From: JAMXLO01 sp963749575 | Lineage (GTDB): Bacteria; Pseudomonadota; Alphaproteobacteria; Acetobacterales; Acetobacteraceae | NCBI GenBank assembly: GCA_963749575.1 | Contig: CAVVNM010000022.1 | Span: 434,001 to 498,000, forward strand | Direction of reading: 5' to 3' | Length of the DNA stretch: 64,000 nt | Part shown: positions 44,614-54,164 of the stretch, piece after piece | How the letters are laid out: every line of letters starts with the position of its first letter | How positions within the stretch are numbered: the first letter of the stretch is position 1 | Translations under genes and position numbers: made by a program | Notes under the pieces: model-generated | What the model was told of the DNA's origin: nothing | What the model saw: the letters and a program-made list of their open reading frames with translations, nothing else | The model's database searches: none

Positions 44614-45450
44614 TCAGGGCAGGACTTCGGGCACCGCGTCCGGCGTGTCCATCGTGGCGCCGAACCACTTCTGCTGCAGCTTTGCCAGCGTGCCGTCCTG
44701 CTTCATTCCGGCAAGCTGCTGGTTGACGAACGACTGAAAGGCTACGTCCTCCTTGCGGAACGCCATGCCAAAATAGGCGGTGATGTCGGAGACGCCGTCA
44801 ATCATCTTGAACTTGCCGGGTGCGTCCTTCATCACCACCAGCATGGTGGACTTGGAGTTCACCACGGCATCGATGCGCTTGTTGAGCAGGTCCTGGTACG
44901 CCTCGGGGTAGTGCTCGTATTGCTTCACGTCCGCATAGCCCGGCTTGCCTGCCGACTTCAGCTTGGCCTCGAACGTCTTGATGATGCCGGCGGCGGCGCT
45001 GCCGATCTGCACGCCGACGATCTTGCCGGACAGATCGTCCGCCGTCTTGATCTTGTCCTCGTTGGCGCGCAGCAGGATGACGTTGCTCGCATCGGCGTAG
45101 GGCATGGAGAACAGCACCTTCTCCGCCCGCTCCTTGGTGATGGTCATGGCGGATACGATCACGTCGAACTTCTTGGCGTATAGTGCCGGAATGATGCCGT
45201 TCCATGCCGTATCGACCAGTTGCGCCTTCACCCCAAGCCTTGGGATGAACTGGTCGATGATGTCCGGATCGTAACCGATGATCTTGCCGTCCTTGAAGAA
45301 CTCATACGGCACGTAGGCGGCTTCCATCCCGACCACCAGCGTGCCGCGCTTCTTCACCTCGTCCAGCGTGTCGGCTCGCGCGATGCGGGTGCCTGCCAGG
45401 CCCAGCAAGGCAGCCGAACCGGCCCCGGTCAGCACTGTGCGTCTCAGCAT
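44614..45450 (-). CDS. Amino acid-type ABC substrate-binding protein, set 1
   Basis: A 278-residue periplasmic binding protein of the type II (SBP_bac_3) fold. A signal peptide spans about residues 1-25 (twin-Arg-like LRRTVLTGAGSAALLGL ending ARA). The mature part begins DTLDEVKKRGTLVVGMEAAY, then FDVIVSAMTITKERAEKVLF (the conserved D-x-x-x-x-x-x-x-T/S-x-x-R-x-x block with ligand-binding Thr and Arg) and IDAVVNSKST. GAGGGG precedes ATG 45450; a longer reading has a non-signal start. It feeds the permease/ATPase pair downstream. Confidence 0.9.
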   Translation of the reverse strand: MLRRTVLTGAGSAALLGLAGTRIARADTLDEVKKRGTLVVGMEAAYVPYEFFKDGKIIGYDPDIIDQFIPRLGVKAQLVDTAWNGIIPALYAKKFDVIVSAMTITKERAEKVLFSMPYADASNVILLRANEDKIKTADDLSGKIVGVQIGSAAAGIIKTFEAKLKSAGKPGYADVKQYEHYPEAYQDLLNKRIDAVVNSKSTMLVVMKDAPGKFKMIDGVSDITAYFGMAFRKEDVAFQSFVNQQLAGMKQDGTLAKLQQKWFGATMDTPDAVPEVLP

Positions 45451-45568
45451 GAAAGTCGCCCCCTCTGTTCCCGCGTTCGTGTCGGTGGAGAAGCAACCCA
45501 TGTGCCAGGACGGCTGGCCCGGGAATTGCTGGCAATGCGGCGGCATCCCCCAAGCAGGAGGCGCAGGC

Positions 45569-46880
45569 ATGGCGGTCGGACCACTTCATCTGGGCTGGTT
45601 CATGAACTTCACCCCGGGCGAATGGGACCATCCGATGGCGGCCGGCGGCTCGCCCTGGGACGGCAAATTCTATGTCGACATGGCGCAGGCGCTGGAGCGC
45701 GCGTGCTTCGACTACATCATGATCGAGGACACGCTGATGGTGTCCGACATCTATGGCGGCAGCGCCGAGGCCTCGCTGAAGCACGCACTGCAGGTGCCGA
45801 AGCACGACCCGGCGCCGCTCGCCGCGCTGATCGCCGCGGCGACCACGCGGATGGGCGTCGTCGCCACGATGTCCACCCTGGCCTATCCGCCGTTCATGCT
45901 GGCGCGGCTCTGCTCGACGCTTGATCACATCGCCGGCGGGCGGTTCGGCTGGAACATCGTCACCTCGGGCGAGGACACCGCGGCGCAGAACTTCGGCCTG
46001 GACAATCTGCCGCCGCGCGAACAGCGCTACGAGATGGCCGACGAGTACGTCGACCTGGTGTGCAAGCTGTTCGAACTCGTGGGACCCCGATGCGGTGGTG
46101 ATGGACCGCGCTACCGGCACCTATGCCGACTACCGCAAGGTCCGGCCGATCCACTTCGAGGGCAAGTACTTCAAGGTTCGTGGTCCGCTGAACACGGTAC
46201 GCTCGCCGCAGGGCAAGCCGGTGTTCGTGCAGGCCGGCGGTTCGCCGCGTGGCCGCGCCTTCGCCGCCAGGCATGCGGATTCGATCATCGCGATCGCCAA
46301 CGGCATCGACGGCATGAAGCAGTACCGCGACGACGTGCGCCGGCACGCGGTGTCGTTCGGACGCGATCCGGACGACATCAAGGTGCTGTTCCTGATCTAT
46401 CCGATCCTGGCCGAGACCGATGACGAGGCGCAGGTGCGGCGACAACGACTGGTCTCGTCGCCAAGCTTCATCGAGCGTGCTCTCGGCAGCACCGCGACGG
46501 TGACCGATATCGATTTTTCCAAGTACGACCTCGACCAGCCGCTGCCGCGGCTGACCACCAACGGCGAGCAGGGCTCGCTCGACAAGTTCGCCCAATGGGG
46601 CAGCGGCAAGACGCTGCGCCGGCTTGCCATGGAGCGCTTCGGCGCTCCTGGGTCCGAGGTGGATTTTGTCGGCTCGCCCGACACCGTCGCGGAGCGGCTC
46701 GGCAACGTCATGGCAGCGGTCGGCGGCGACGGCTTCCTGATCAGCACACCGTTCCAGCGCACCAGCCGTCGTTTCATCGTGGAAGTGACGGAAGGCCTGG
46801 TGCCGGCGATGCAGCGCCGGGGGCTGATGCGGACGGCGTATTCCGGGCGAACTCTGCGCGAGGTGCTGACCGAGTACTGA
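45569..46880 (+). pseudogene. NtaA/SnaA-type flavin monooxygenase, frameshifted
   Basis: The fourth luciferase-like enzyme of the window. From ATG 45569 (AGGAGG 8 bases upstream) the frame gives LHLGWFMNFTPGEWDHP, FDYIMIEDTLMVSDIYGG, TRMGVVATMSTLAYPPFMLA, GRFGWNIVTSGEDTAAQNFG and up to VCKLFE. An extra C at about 46076 breaks it; omitting it reads FESWDPDAVVMDRATGTYAD, RSPQGKPVFVQAGGSPRGRA and VGSPDTVAERLGNVMAA to the stop at 46880, a full-length product of about 436 residues. Divergent from the ABC binding-protein gene across 118 bp. The damage is one base, so an error is plausible. Confidence 0.82.
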
Positions 46881-46949
46881 CCGCTGTTTTATGCAACCGC
46901 CCTGAATCCCGTCATCGTGTGCCGCGATTCGGGGCAAAAGCCGGCGGCA

Positions 46950-47654
46950 ATGCCGCCAGCGCCGGCAGCAGCCGTGGCATGTCGCTTGCTCCTGTCTCCA
47001 GCGATGGAGGCGGCAATCTCGCTCGACCTGAACGGCAAGCTGACGCTGCAATTGCGGCTGGTCCGCGACGCCGTGGTGGCGGCACGTACCGGCTGGGCCG
47101 ACACGCTGCGTGCCGGCCAGTTCCTCAAAGTTGTGGATCCGTGCGGCAAGCAGGCGGGCGACTTCTGGGCCTTCAACGGGGCGAATCCGGACGAACACCT
47201 GTCCGCCATGCACACGCGCGTCTGGGTCAACCGGCTATGCCCGCGGCCCGGCGAATCGTTCCACACCAACCACCGCCGGCCAATCCTGCAACTGGTGCAG
47301 GACACCTGCGGCGTGCACGACCTGCTGACCGCGCCGTGCGACGAGCACCGCTATCGGTTGTATGGTGTGCAGGAAGAACACGCGAGTTGCGCCGGCAATT
47401 TTCGCCAGGTGATGGCGCCGTTCCTTGGCAGCGTTCGCTACATTCCGCAGCCGGTGAACCTGTTCATGAACGTCGGCGTGGATCCCGACGGGCGCGTGGA
47501 GACCGGCGACAATCCTTCGAAGCCCGGCGACTGCGTCGTATTCAAGGCGTGGACCGACAGCATCGTCGCGCTGTCCGCCTGTCCGCAGGAATTCAATCCG
47601 GTCGCCGGCTGGTATCCGACCGATCTGCATGTTGGCATCTACGAGGCAACATGA
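46950..47654 (+). CDS. DUF1989 (urea carboxylase-associated) protein, copy A
   Basis: A 234-residue DUF1989 family protein. Family marks are VVDPCGKQAGDFWAF, the SCAGNF cysteine/asparagine block, QPVNLFMNV and the closing CPQEFNPVAGWYPTDL; the Cys and Asn residues recur in copy B (52201-52818). Such proteins neighbour urea carboxylase and allophanate hydrolase genes but have no settled reaction. The start is uncertain: ATG 46950 or, closer to the conserved region, ATG 47004. It heads an operon with a small membrane protein and a complete amino-acid-type ABC importer; the stop overlaps the next start (ATGA). Confidence 0.82.
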   Translation: MPPAPAAAVACRLLLSPAMEAAISLDLNGKLTLQLRLVRDAVVAARTGWADTLRAGQFLKVVDPCGKQAGDFWAFNGANPDEHLSAMHTRVWVNRLCPRPGESFHTNHRRPILQLVQDTCGVHDLLTAPCDEHRYRLYGVQEEHASCAGNFRQVMAPFLGSVRYIPQPVNLFMNVGVDPDGRVETGDNPSKPGDCVVFKAWTDSIVALSACPQEFNPVAGWYPTDLHVGIYEAT

Positions 47655-48162
47655 ACGCACATTGGTGGCGCAGGCGACGCGACACGGCCGGGCGCCCGCA
47701 CCGGCAGCGTACCGACCCGGCGCTCGGCACAGTGATCCTGACGTTGGCTGCCGGAGCGCTACTGACCGTGACGACAGGTCTTGCGGCCATGGTTGAACTC
47801 GAGCAGTTCGGGCCGTCGGTCGGCGGCATCATCGTGTTCAGGCCCGACACCGCGGCTACCGAGCGATGGTCCCTGGACGCAGCGATCGCCGAACCCGCAC
47901 GCCTCGGCCTGCCCTGGGAAACCAGCGGTAGACACTGTGTGCTCAGTCCAAATGTGATGGCGGTGTTCGGCGGCAGTCTCGTGGTCGAGGCACGGCGTCT
48001 GACCAGGCCGCCTGTATACCGCGTGCATTGGGCCGGTGGACACACCGACGCTGCACCGCACGATTGTGGCACTGCCGCCGATCTCGTGCTAGAACGCACC
48101 GAGTTGATGCGGCTGGCGAACGTGGCAGGTGGATTCAATAGTGGGTTGAGGCTGATCGGTCC

Positions 48163-48166
<4 letters not shown>
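47651..48166 (+). CDS. Single-pass membrane protein of unknown function
   Basis: A 171-residue protein: a short Arg-rich cytoplasmic start, one helix (ALGTVILTLAAGALLTVTTGLA, residues about 26-48), then an extracytoplasmic domain of about 120 residues with two Cys (in RHCVLSP and HDCGTAA) that could form a disulfide. I recognise no family. Both ends overlap neighbours (ATGA with DUF1989, GTGA with the ATPase), so it is part of the transporter operon. It appears to have an export or envelope role, by topology only. Confidence 0.55.
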
Positions 48167-48978
<812 letters not shown>

Positions 48979-49003
48979 CACCACAACAAGGGGGCAACAT
49001 ATC

Positions 49004-49912
49004 ATGACTGACACCACAAATCCGCTCGGCAGACGGGGCCTGATCCGATCCGGCGCGATCGGCGGCACGGCGGCCCTGCTGGCGGCGGGAACCGGCACCG
49101 CGCATGCCGCCGCGGTCGCGCCGCCACCGGTAAACGACAAGGACTTCCCCGATTTTTCGCTGATCAAGATCAACGCGGACGATGACTCGCTGGCGAAGAT
49201 CCAGAAGAAGGGCAGTCTGGTGGTCGGCACGTCGAACGACTGGCCCTATTCATTCCTCGATCCGAAGACGAACGAGTGGACGGGGCTGGATGGCGACATC
49301 ATCAAGTACATCGCCAAGATGCTGAAGATCGACAAGATCGACGTGCAGACGGTGACGTTCGACGGACTGATTCCGGGTCTGCTGGATGGCCGCTTCGATA
49401 TCGTGGGCGACTCGATCCACTACACGAAGAACCGTTCGAAGGTCGTGAACTTCTGCTGGGGAACCTACTACTACGCAGAAGGTCTGGTGGTGCCGAAGGG
49501 CAATCCGAACAACCTGCACAAGCTGACCGACCTCAAGGGCCACACGATCGGCTCACTGCTTGGCACCAACTACGCCGAGTGGATACAGGCCGTGCCCGGC
49601 GTGCAGTTTCAGGGCTACAAGGACTGGGCGCAAATCGTCCCCGAACTCGCGATCGGTCGTACCGATGCCGCGCTGTTCGACCAGCCGGTGGTTGCCGCGC
49701 TGATGAAACAGCATCCGGAATGGAAGATCGAGCTGGTCGACGACTACGAACCGAACACCTTCAAGAACCCGGTAGGCTACAGCAGCTACGCCTTCCGCCA
49801 GTCCGATATCCAGTGGCTCACCGCATTCTCCTCGGCCGTGCAGTGGATGCAATACAACGGTAAGATGAAAGATATCCTGTCGAAATGGGGCCTTACCGGT
49901 TACAACAACTAG
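49004..49912 (+). CDS. Amino acid-type ABC substrate-binding protein, set 2
   Basis: A 302-residue periplasmic binding protein. The N-terminus RRGLIRSGAIGGTAALLAAG with AHAAA is a Tat-like signal with cleavage near residue 36. The mature domain shows KIQKKGSLVVGTSNDWPYSF, then GLIPGLLDGRFDIVGDSIHY and TKNRSKVVNF in the ligand pocket region, so Asp/Ser replace the usual SAMT-type Thr, hinting at a ligand other than a standard amino acid. Follows the ATPase gene by 25 bases. Confidence 0.87.
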   Translation: MTDTTNPLGRRGLIRSGAIGGTAALLAAGTGTAHAAAVAPPPVNDKDFPDFSLIKINADDDSLAKIQKKGSLVVGTSNDWPYSFLDPKTNEWTGLDGDIIKYIAKMLKIDKIDVQTVTFDGLIPGLLDGRFDIVGDSIHYTKNRSKVVNFCWGTYYYAEGLVVPKGNPNNLHKLTDLKGHTIGSLLGTNYAEWIQAVPGVQFQGYKDWAQIVPELAIGRTDAALFDQPVVAALMKQHPEWKIELVDDYEPNTFKNPVGYSSYAFRQSDIQWLTAFSSAVQWMQYNGKMKDILSKWGLTGYNN

Positions 49913-49952
49913 CGTTCTAAATCGAACGCCTGACAACGGCGCGGCAGGACAG

Positions 49953-50636
49953 ATGTATTTCTCGCTCGACGACATGCTCCTGTTCCTGCCGTCGCTGCTG
50001 CACGGCGCGCTGCTGACCATAACCGTCTCGTTGCTGGCCTTCGGCCTGGCCCTGGTGTTCGGCCTTGCCATCGGCATCGCCCGGCTCTCGCGCGTGGCAC
50101 CGTTGCGGGCAGTGATGGCATGTTACATCCAGTTCATCCGTGGCACGCCGCTGCTGTTGCAGCTCTTCTTCATCTACTACGTGCTGCCCTATGCCGGTAT
50201 CGTGCTGACGCCGTTCGTGTCCGGTGCGATGGGCCTTACCCTGAACTATGCCGCCTACATGGCCGAAGTCTTCCGTTCCGGCATCCTGGCGATTCCGAAG
50301 GGCCAATGGGAGGCGGGATCTTCGGTGGGCATGTCGCGCCGGATGCTGATGCGGCGTATCATCCTGCCACAGGCGATCCGCATCATTATCCCCTCACTCG
50401 GCAATTTCTTCGTGTCGATCTTCAAGGATTCGGCCCTGGTATCCGTCATCACCATGCGCGACCTGATGTTCAGCGGACAGCTGCTGGCTTCGGCCACCTA
50501 CAAGCACTTCGAAATCTTCGCCATGGTGGCGGTGATCTACTTCCTGATCAGCTATCCCACCGCGAAGCTCGTCGAGTGGATCGAGGCGCGGATCGACATC
50601 ACCAGGCGGCCCGTGGTGATCGGGATGCGAGGATAG
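49953..50636 (+). CDS. Polar amino acid ABC importer permease, set 2
   Basis: A 227-residue HisMQ-type permease. LLHGALLTITVSLLAFGLAL leads, CYIQFIRGTPLLLQLFFIYYVLP is the RGTPxLLQ block, and the EAA loop reads EAGSSVGMSRRMLMRRIILPQA. Five membrane segments. Last gene of the DUF1989-transporter operon; it converges on the TrzA-like amidohydrolase gene with only 48 bases between stops. Confidence 0.9.
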   Translation: MYFSLDDMLLFLPSLLHGALLTITVSLLAFGLALVFGLAIGIARLSRVAPLRAVMACYIQFIRGTPLLLQLFFIYYVLPYAGIVLTPFVSGAMGLTLNYAAYMAEVFRSGILAIPKGQWEAGSSVGMSRRMLMRRIILPQAIRIIIPSLGNFFVSIFKDSALVSVITMRDLMFSGQLLASATYKHFEIFAMVAVIYFLISYPTAKLVEWIEARIDITRRPVVIGMRG

Positions 50637-50684
50637 CGCTCAGGCGGTCGGCACCGGCAGCGTTCCAGTCATGATGAAGACGCG

Positions 50685-52193
50685 CTAGCAACCGCACCAT
50701 CGGTTGATGTGCCACTCCGTGCGCGCCAGCGCCGGACAGAAATCGCTGATGATCGGCGCGACCGCGTCGAAGCGCCTGCGGCTGGCCACGCTGCGTTCAT
50801 CGATCGCGGCGCGCAACTCCGTCGCGCGCTTCGCCAACGCCGGCAGATCGACCGTCAGCAACCGTCGTTCGCGCACGACGAAGCGGCCGCCGACCATGAC
50901 ATCGGCAACGCTGGTGCCGTCCTCGCCCATCACCACCTGCGTGACCGGTTCATTCAGTGGGATCAGTGTCGGCGCGTCGAGATCGAGGAACACGATATCG
51001 GCGGCATAGCCGGGTGTGATGCGCCCGATCCGTTCGAACCCGAGCGCACGCGCGCTGCCGGCCGTTGCAGCAGAAAACACCTGCGGCGCGCTGATCCACC
51101 GCGACGGATCCGGCCCACGCGCATGCGATGCCGCCGCCGCGAAATGCAGCGCCTGATACATGTTGAGATTGTCGTTGCACGTGGTGGCGTCCGTGCCGAT
51201 CGCCAGATTGACACCCGCGCCCAACATTCCCACCGCGTCGGCAACGCCATTGCCCAGTCGCATGTTGCTGGCCGGGTTGTGTGCGATCGAGGCACCGTGC
51301 GCGCCAAGCCGCCGCATGTCGTCACCATCCAGCCACACGCCGTGCGCCGCGACGAACTGCGGTCCCAATAAGCCGAGCTGCTCGATATGCGCGGTGAGCG
51401 AACGGCCGTAACGACGCGCGCCGGCGACCGCCTGCAGTTTCGATTCCGCCAGGTGGGTGTGGATGCCAACATCGAACTCGGCGGCCAGATCGCGGCAGGC
51501 CACCATGAACTCATTGCGGCAGTGCAGTGGAATCGTCGGCGCTACCGCCGGCCGCACCATCGAGCGATCGCCGTGCCAGTTGCGCAGGATCGCGCGCATC
51601 CGCTCGATCGTCTCCTGCCAGGGCGGCAGGCCGAGTGGCGCGACCGCGGTTTGAAGATGCGGCGGCAGCGCCTCCAGCAGCCCAGGAATCGCTTCGTACA
51701 GCGTCATGTCGGCCATCATTGGTGCGATCACGGCGCGCATGCCTGTCTGCGCATAGGCCTCCGCCACCGCGGCAATGCCTGCCTCGGTCGGCAGCGGGAA
51801 TTCGACGAACAGGTCGTAGCAGGCGGTGCAGCCCTTCAGCAGCATCTCGGCGGCGCCGATTGTCACCGCGACACGCTTCTCTTCGACGCTCTGGTAAGGC
51901 GACATGTGCGGCGCCGCGGCCAGCAGCAGTTCGAGCGTCCATCGATCGCCCATCGAGCGCGACAGATTCCCGTGGCCGTGCGTGTGTGCGTTCACCAGCC
52001 CCGGATGCAGCAGGCGGCGCGAGGCATCGACGACGGCCGCTCCGTCCGGCGCGGGCATGCCGGGCGCACCGATCGCGACGATGGTGCCGTCCTGCACCAA
52101 AATATCGACGCGACCGAGCAAGCCAGGCGCATCCAGCACAAGCCCGCCTCGAATCACCAGCGGCCGACGCGGATCGTGGCTTGCCTCGTTCAT
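50685..52193 (-). CDS. TrzA/AtzA-like metal-dependent amidohydrolase
   Basis: A 502-residue amidohydrolase-superfamily deaminase/chlorohydrolase. Metal ligands and helpers in order: VNAHTHGHGNLSRSM (HxH), GIHTHLAES (His, Glu), VAAHGVWLDGDDMR (His) and LAIGTDATTCNDNLNM (Asp). The extended SRSMGDRWTLELLL after HTHGHGNL is characteristic of the guanine deaminase/TrzA/AtzA/SAH deaminase clade. ATG 52193 is supported by MNEASHDPRRPLVIRGG, a normal family start. It removes an amino or halide group from a nitrogen heterocycle. Third gene of a minus-strand operon with DUF1989 and a dihydroorotase-like enzyme. Confidence 0.85.
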   Translation of the reverse strand: MNEASHDPRRPLVIRGGLVLDAPGLLGRVDILVQDGTIVAIGAPGMPAPDGAAVVDASRRLLHPGLVNAHTHGHGNLSRSMGDRWTLELLLAAAPHMSPYQSVEEKRVAVTIGAAEMLLKGCTACYDLFVEFPLPTEAGIAAVAEAYAQTGMRAVIAPMMADMTLYEAIPGLLEALPPHLQTAVAPLGLPPWQETIERMRAILRNWHGDRSMVRPAVAPTIPLHCRNEFMVACRDLAAEFDVGIHTHLAESKLQAVAGARRYGRSLTAHIEQLGLLGPQFVAAHGVWLDGDDMRRLGAHGASIAHNPASNMRLGNGVADAVGMLGAGVNLAIGTDATTCNDNLNMYQALHFAAAASHARGPDPSRWISAPQVFSAATAGSARALGFERIGRITPGYAADIVFLDLDAPTLIPLNEPVTQVVMGEDGTSVADVMVGGRFVVRERRLLTVDLPALAKRATELRAAIDERSVASRRRFDAVAPIISDFCPALARTEWHINRWCGC

Positions 52194-52200
52194 GGTGACC

Positions 52201-52818
52201 TCACTCGCGCCGGATGATGACCTCGATCGGTGTCGGGCCGAAGCCCGCGGCAGGATTGAACCGCTGCGGGCAATTGGACAGTACCGCGAGCACCGGCACT
52301 TCAGCGACCAGCTCGACGAAATCGCCCGGCTTGGACAGGCCCGGTTCGATCGCCATCGCACCATCCTGACGCACGGGCACATTCATGAAGAAATTCACGT
52401 TGGCCACCACATCGGACGGCGACAGCGACCAGGACGCAAGCTCGGCCACGAAGTTGGCATGGCAGCTTGGCGTGTCGGTTACGCCATAGCGGGCAAAATT
52501 GCTCCAGGCGCTGCAGCATCCACCGATGGTATCGTGGCGGCCACAGCTGTCCGCCACGATCCGCATCAGCGCTTGCGCGCGATCCGAGTAGAGTTTGGTT
52601 CCCTGCCCCAGGTAGATGTTGCCGTTGAGCTTCATCGTGTTGGCGGCGTTGTAGCGATCGGTCGGCAACGCGGCCGCGTAGCACAGGAAATCGACCGCCT
52701 GCTGGCCCTGCGTATCGACGATGCGCAGCAGATCGCCAGCGTCCAGCCGGGTAGAGAAACGGCCGCCGGCCGGAACGCGGTGACGGGCGATCTCGCCGGC
52801 CAGCGCCACGTCGCTCAT
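52201..52818 (-). CDS. DUF1989 (urea carboxylase-associated) protein, copy B
   Basis: A 205-residue DUF1989 protein. Shared with copy A are IVDTQGQQAVDFLCY, the SCHANF block, ANVNFFMNVPV and CPQRFNPAAGFGPTPIEV. It starts with an ATGA overlap to the dihydroorotase-like gene and ends 7 bases before the TrzA-like gene. The two copies have clearly diverged (for example QDTCGVHDLL versus ADSCGRHDTI), consistent with different substrates. Its position between two cyclic amidohydrolases supports a role on a ring-opened, urea-like intermediate. Confidence 0.85.
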   Translation of the reverse strand: MSDVALAGEIARHRVPAGGRFSTRLDAGDLLRIVDTQGQQAVDFLCYAAALPTDRYNAANTMKLNGNIYLGQGTKLYSDRAQALMRIVADSCGRHDTIGGCCSAWSNFARYGVTDTPSCHANFVAELASWSLSPSDVVANVNFFMNVPVRQDGAMAIEPGLSKPGDFVELVAEVPVLAVLSNCPQRFNPAAGFGPTPIEVIIRRE

Positions 52819-54087
52819 GCTGCCAGCAGTGCCGGCGGCGGGATCAGTGCACTGTCGGCGGCCAGCATCTTTCCGGCACGCAGCGCGAAGGCCGGCGTCA
52901 GCATCTCCGGTGCGATCACCTGCTCGCCGCTGTTGTCCGACAAGGTGAAGCGTCCGCGCAGCAGGTCGAGCACCGACACATCGGCTTCGCGTCCAGGCAA
53001 CAGCGCACCGATGCTGTCCTCCAGCCGCAACATCCGCGCCGGATTGCTGGTGACCGTCGCGACTACCTCCGGCAGGCTCAATCCCAGCGTCAGCAGTTCG
53101 GTCATCGCATGCGTCAGGTTGAACGGCGCGACACCGGAGAACGGATTGTCCAGGCGTGAAGCGGAGTCGCCATCACCCGGGCACGCGTACGTTGTAGCCG
53201 TGCATGTCGGCGCCCAGCGTATGCGGGCGGACGCCGGCGGCGATGGTGCGGCGCGCCATCTCGAAGCTGAAATGCGAGCCGTGGCCGACATCGACGGTCA
53301 CGCCGCGTTCCAGCGCCGCGCGGACCACCGGATGGAGTTCGCCGGTGGTGGTGGAGACAAAACCGCCCGGATGTCGCGTGAACGGATGCGCCAGCACGTC
53401 ACCCGCCTCCATCAACGGCATCAGCGCGCGCACGACTTCGTCCGGATCGATCGTGGCGCCATCCTTCACCGGCCAGATCTGGCCGAGATGGATGTAGAGC
53501 GGCACGCCGAGTTCGCTGGAAATGCGCTTGCCCAGCTTGATCACCTCCAGCCCCCACCGCGACGCGCCGCCGATCTCTGCATGCGCCTTCACGCCGCGCA
53601 CGATGTCTGCGTTGGCGCGCCCCGCCCGCACCGTCGCCTTCACGTCGACCTGATCCGGCCCGTAGAGCGACGGATACAGATGGCCCTCCAGTCCGCCGAC
53701 CAGATAGGCGGAGATGAAGCACAGCACACGGGTTTCGGCCGGCTCGACGACGAAGTGGCGGAAGCCGGGGATGGTCATGCAGCTGGGGCCGCCCTGATCC
53801 ACCACTGTGGTCACGCCGGACCGCACGCCCACCATGTCCGCGTTCAGGCCGAATCGTCCGGTGACGTATTGATAGACGTGGGCGTGGGTGTCGATCATCC
53901 CAGCGGTGACGATCTTGCCCGCCACATCGATCACCTGTCGCACCGTGTCCGCAGGCAGCGACGGTTCGATTGCGGCGATGCGGCCATCGCTGATGCCGAT
54001 ATCGGCGACACCGTCACGACCCGACGAGGGATCGATCACCCGCCCACCACGCAACAACAGATCAAACTGGCTGTCCATCGCGTTCAT
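52815..54087 (-). pseudogene. Dihydroorotase-like amidohydrolase, frameshifted
   Basis: A cyclic amidohydrolase of the amidohydrolase/deacetylase metallohydrolase group. ATG 54087 opens MDSQFDLLLRGGRVIDPSSG, IDTHAHVYQYVTG (HxH), GVKAHAEIGG with a candidate carboxy-Lys, VPLYIHLGQ, AHPFTRHPGG, VDVGHGSHFSFEMAR and GADMHGYNVRVP (Asp/His). One extra base in the CCC run at 53176-53178 stops it; the other frame resumes DNPFSGVAPFNLTHAMTELL and VTSNPARMLRLEDSIGALLP to the stop at 52815. The restored length of about 423 residues is normal. First gene of the operon with DUF1989-B and the TrzA-like enzyme. Confidence 0.82.
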
Positions 54088-54164
54088 CCTTGCACGTTGT
54101 CGGAGAGTCCCTGCCGTCAGTATGCTGACGGCTGCGCAAACGGTGCAAGCGGAAAGGATGCCGG

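Noticed and set aside
46595..47650. Open frame extending the 47651 membrane protein far upstream
   Set aside because: The upstream part is out of frame with the NtaA-type and DUF1989 genes; the real start is the ATG at 47651 overlapping the DUF1989 stop.
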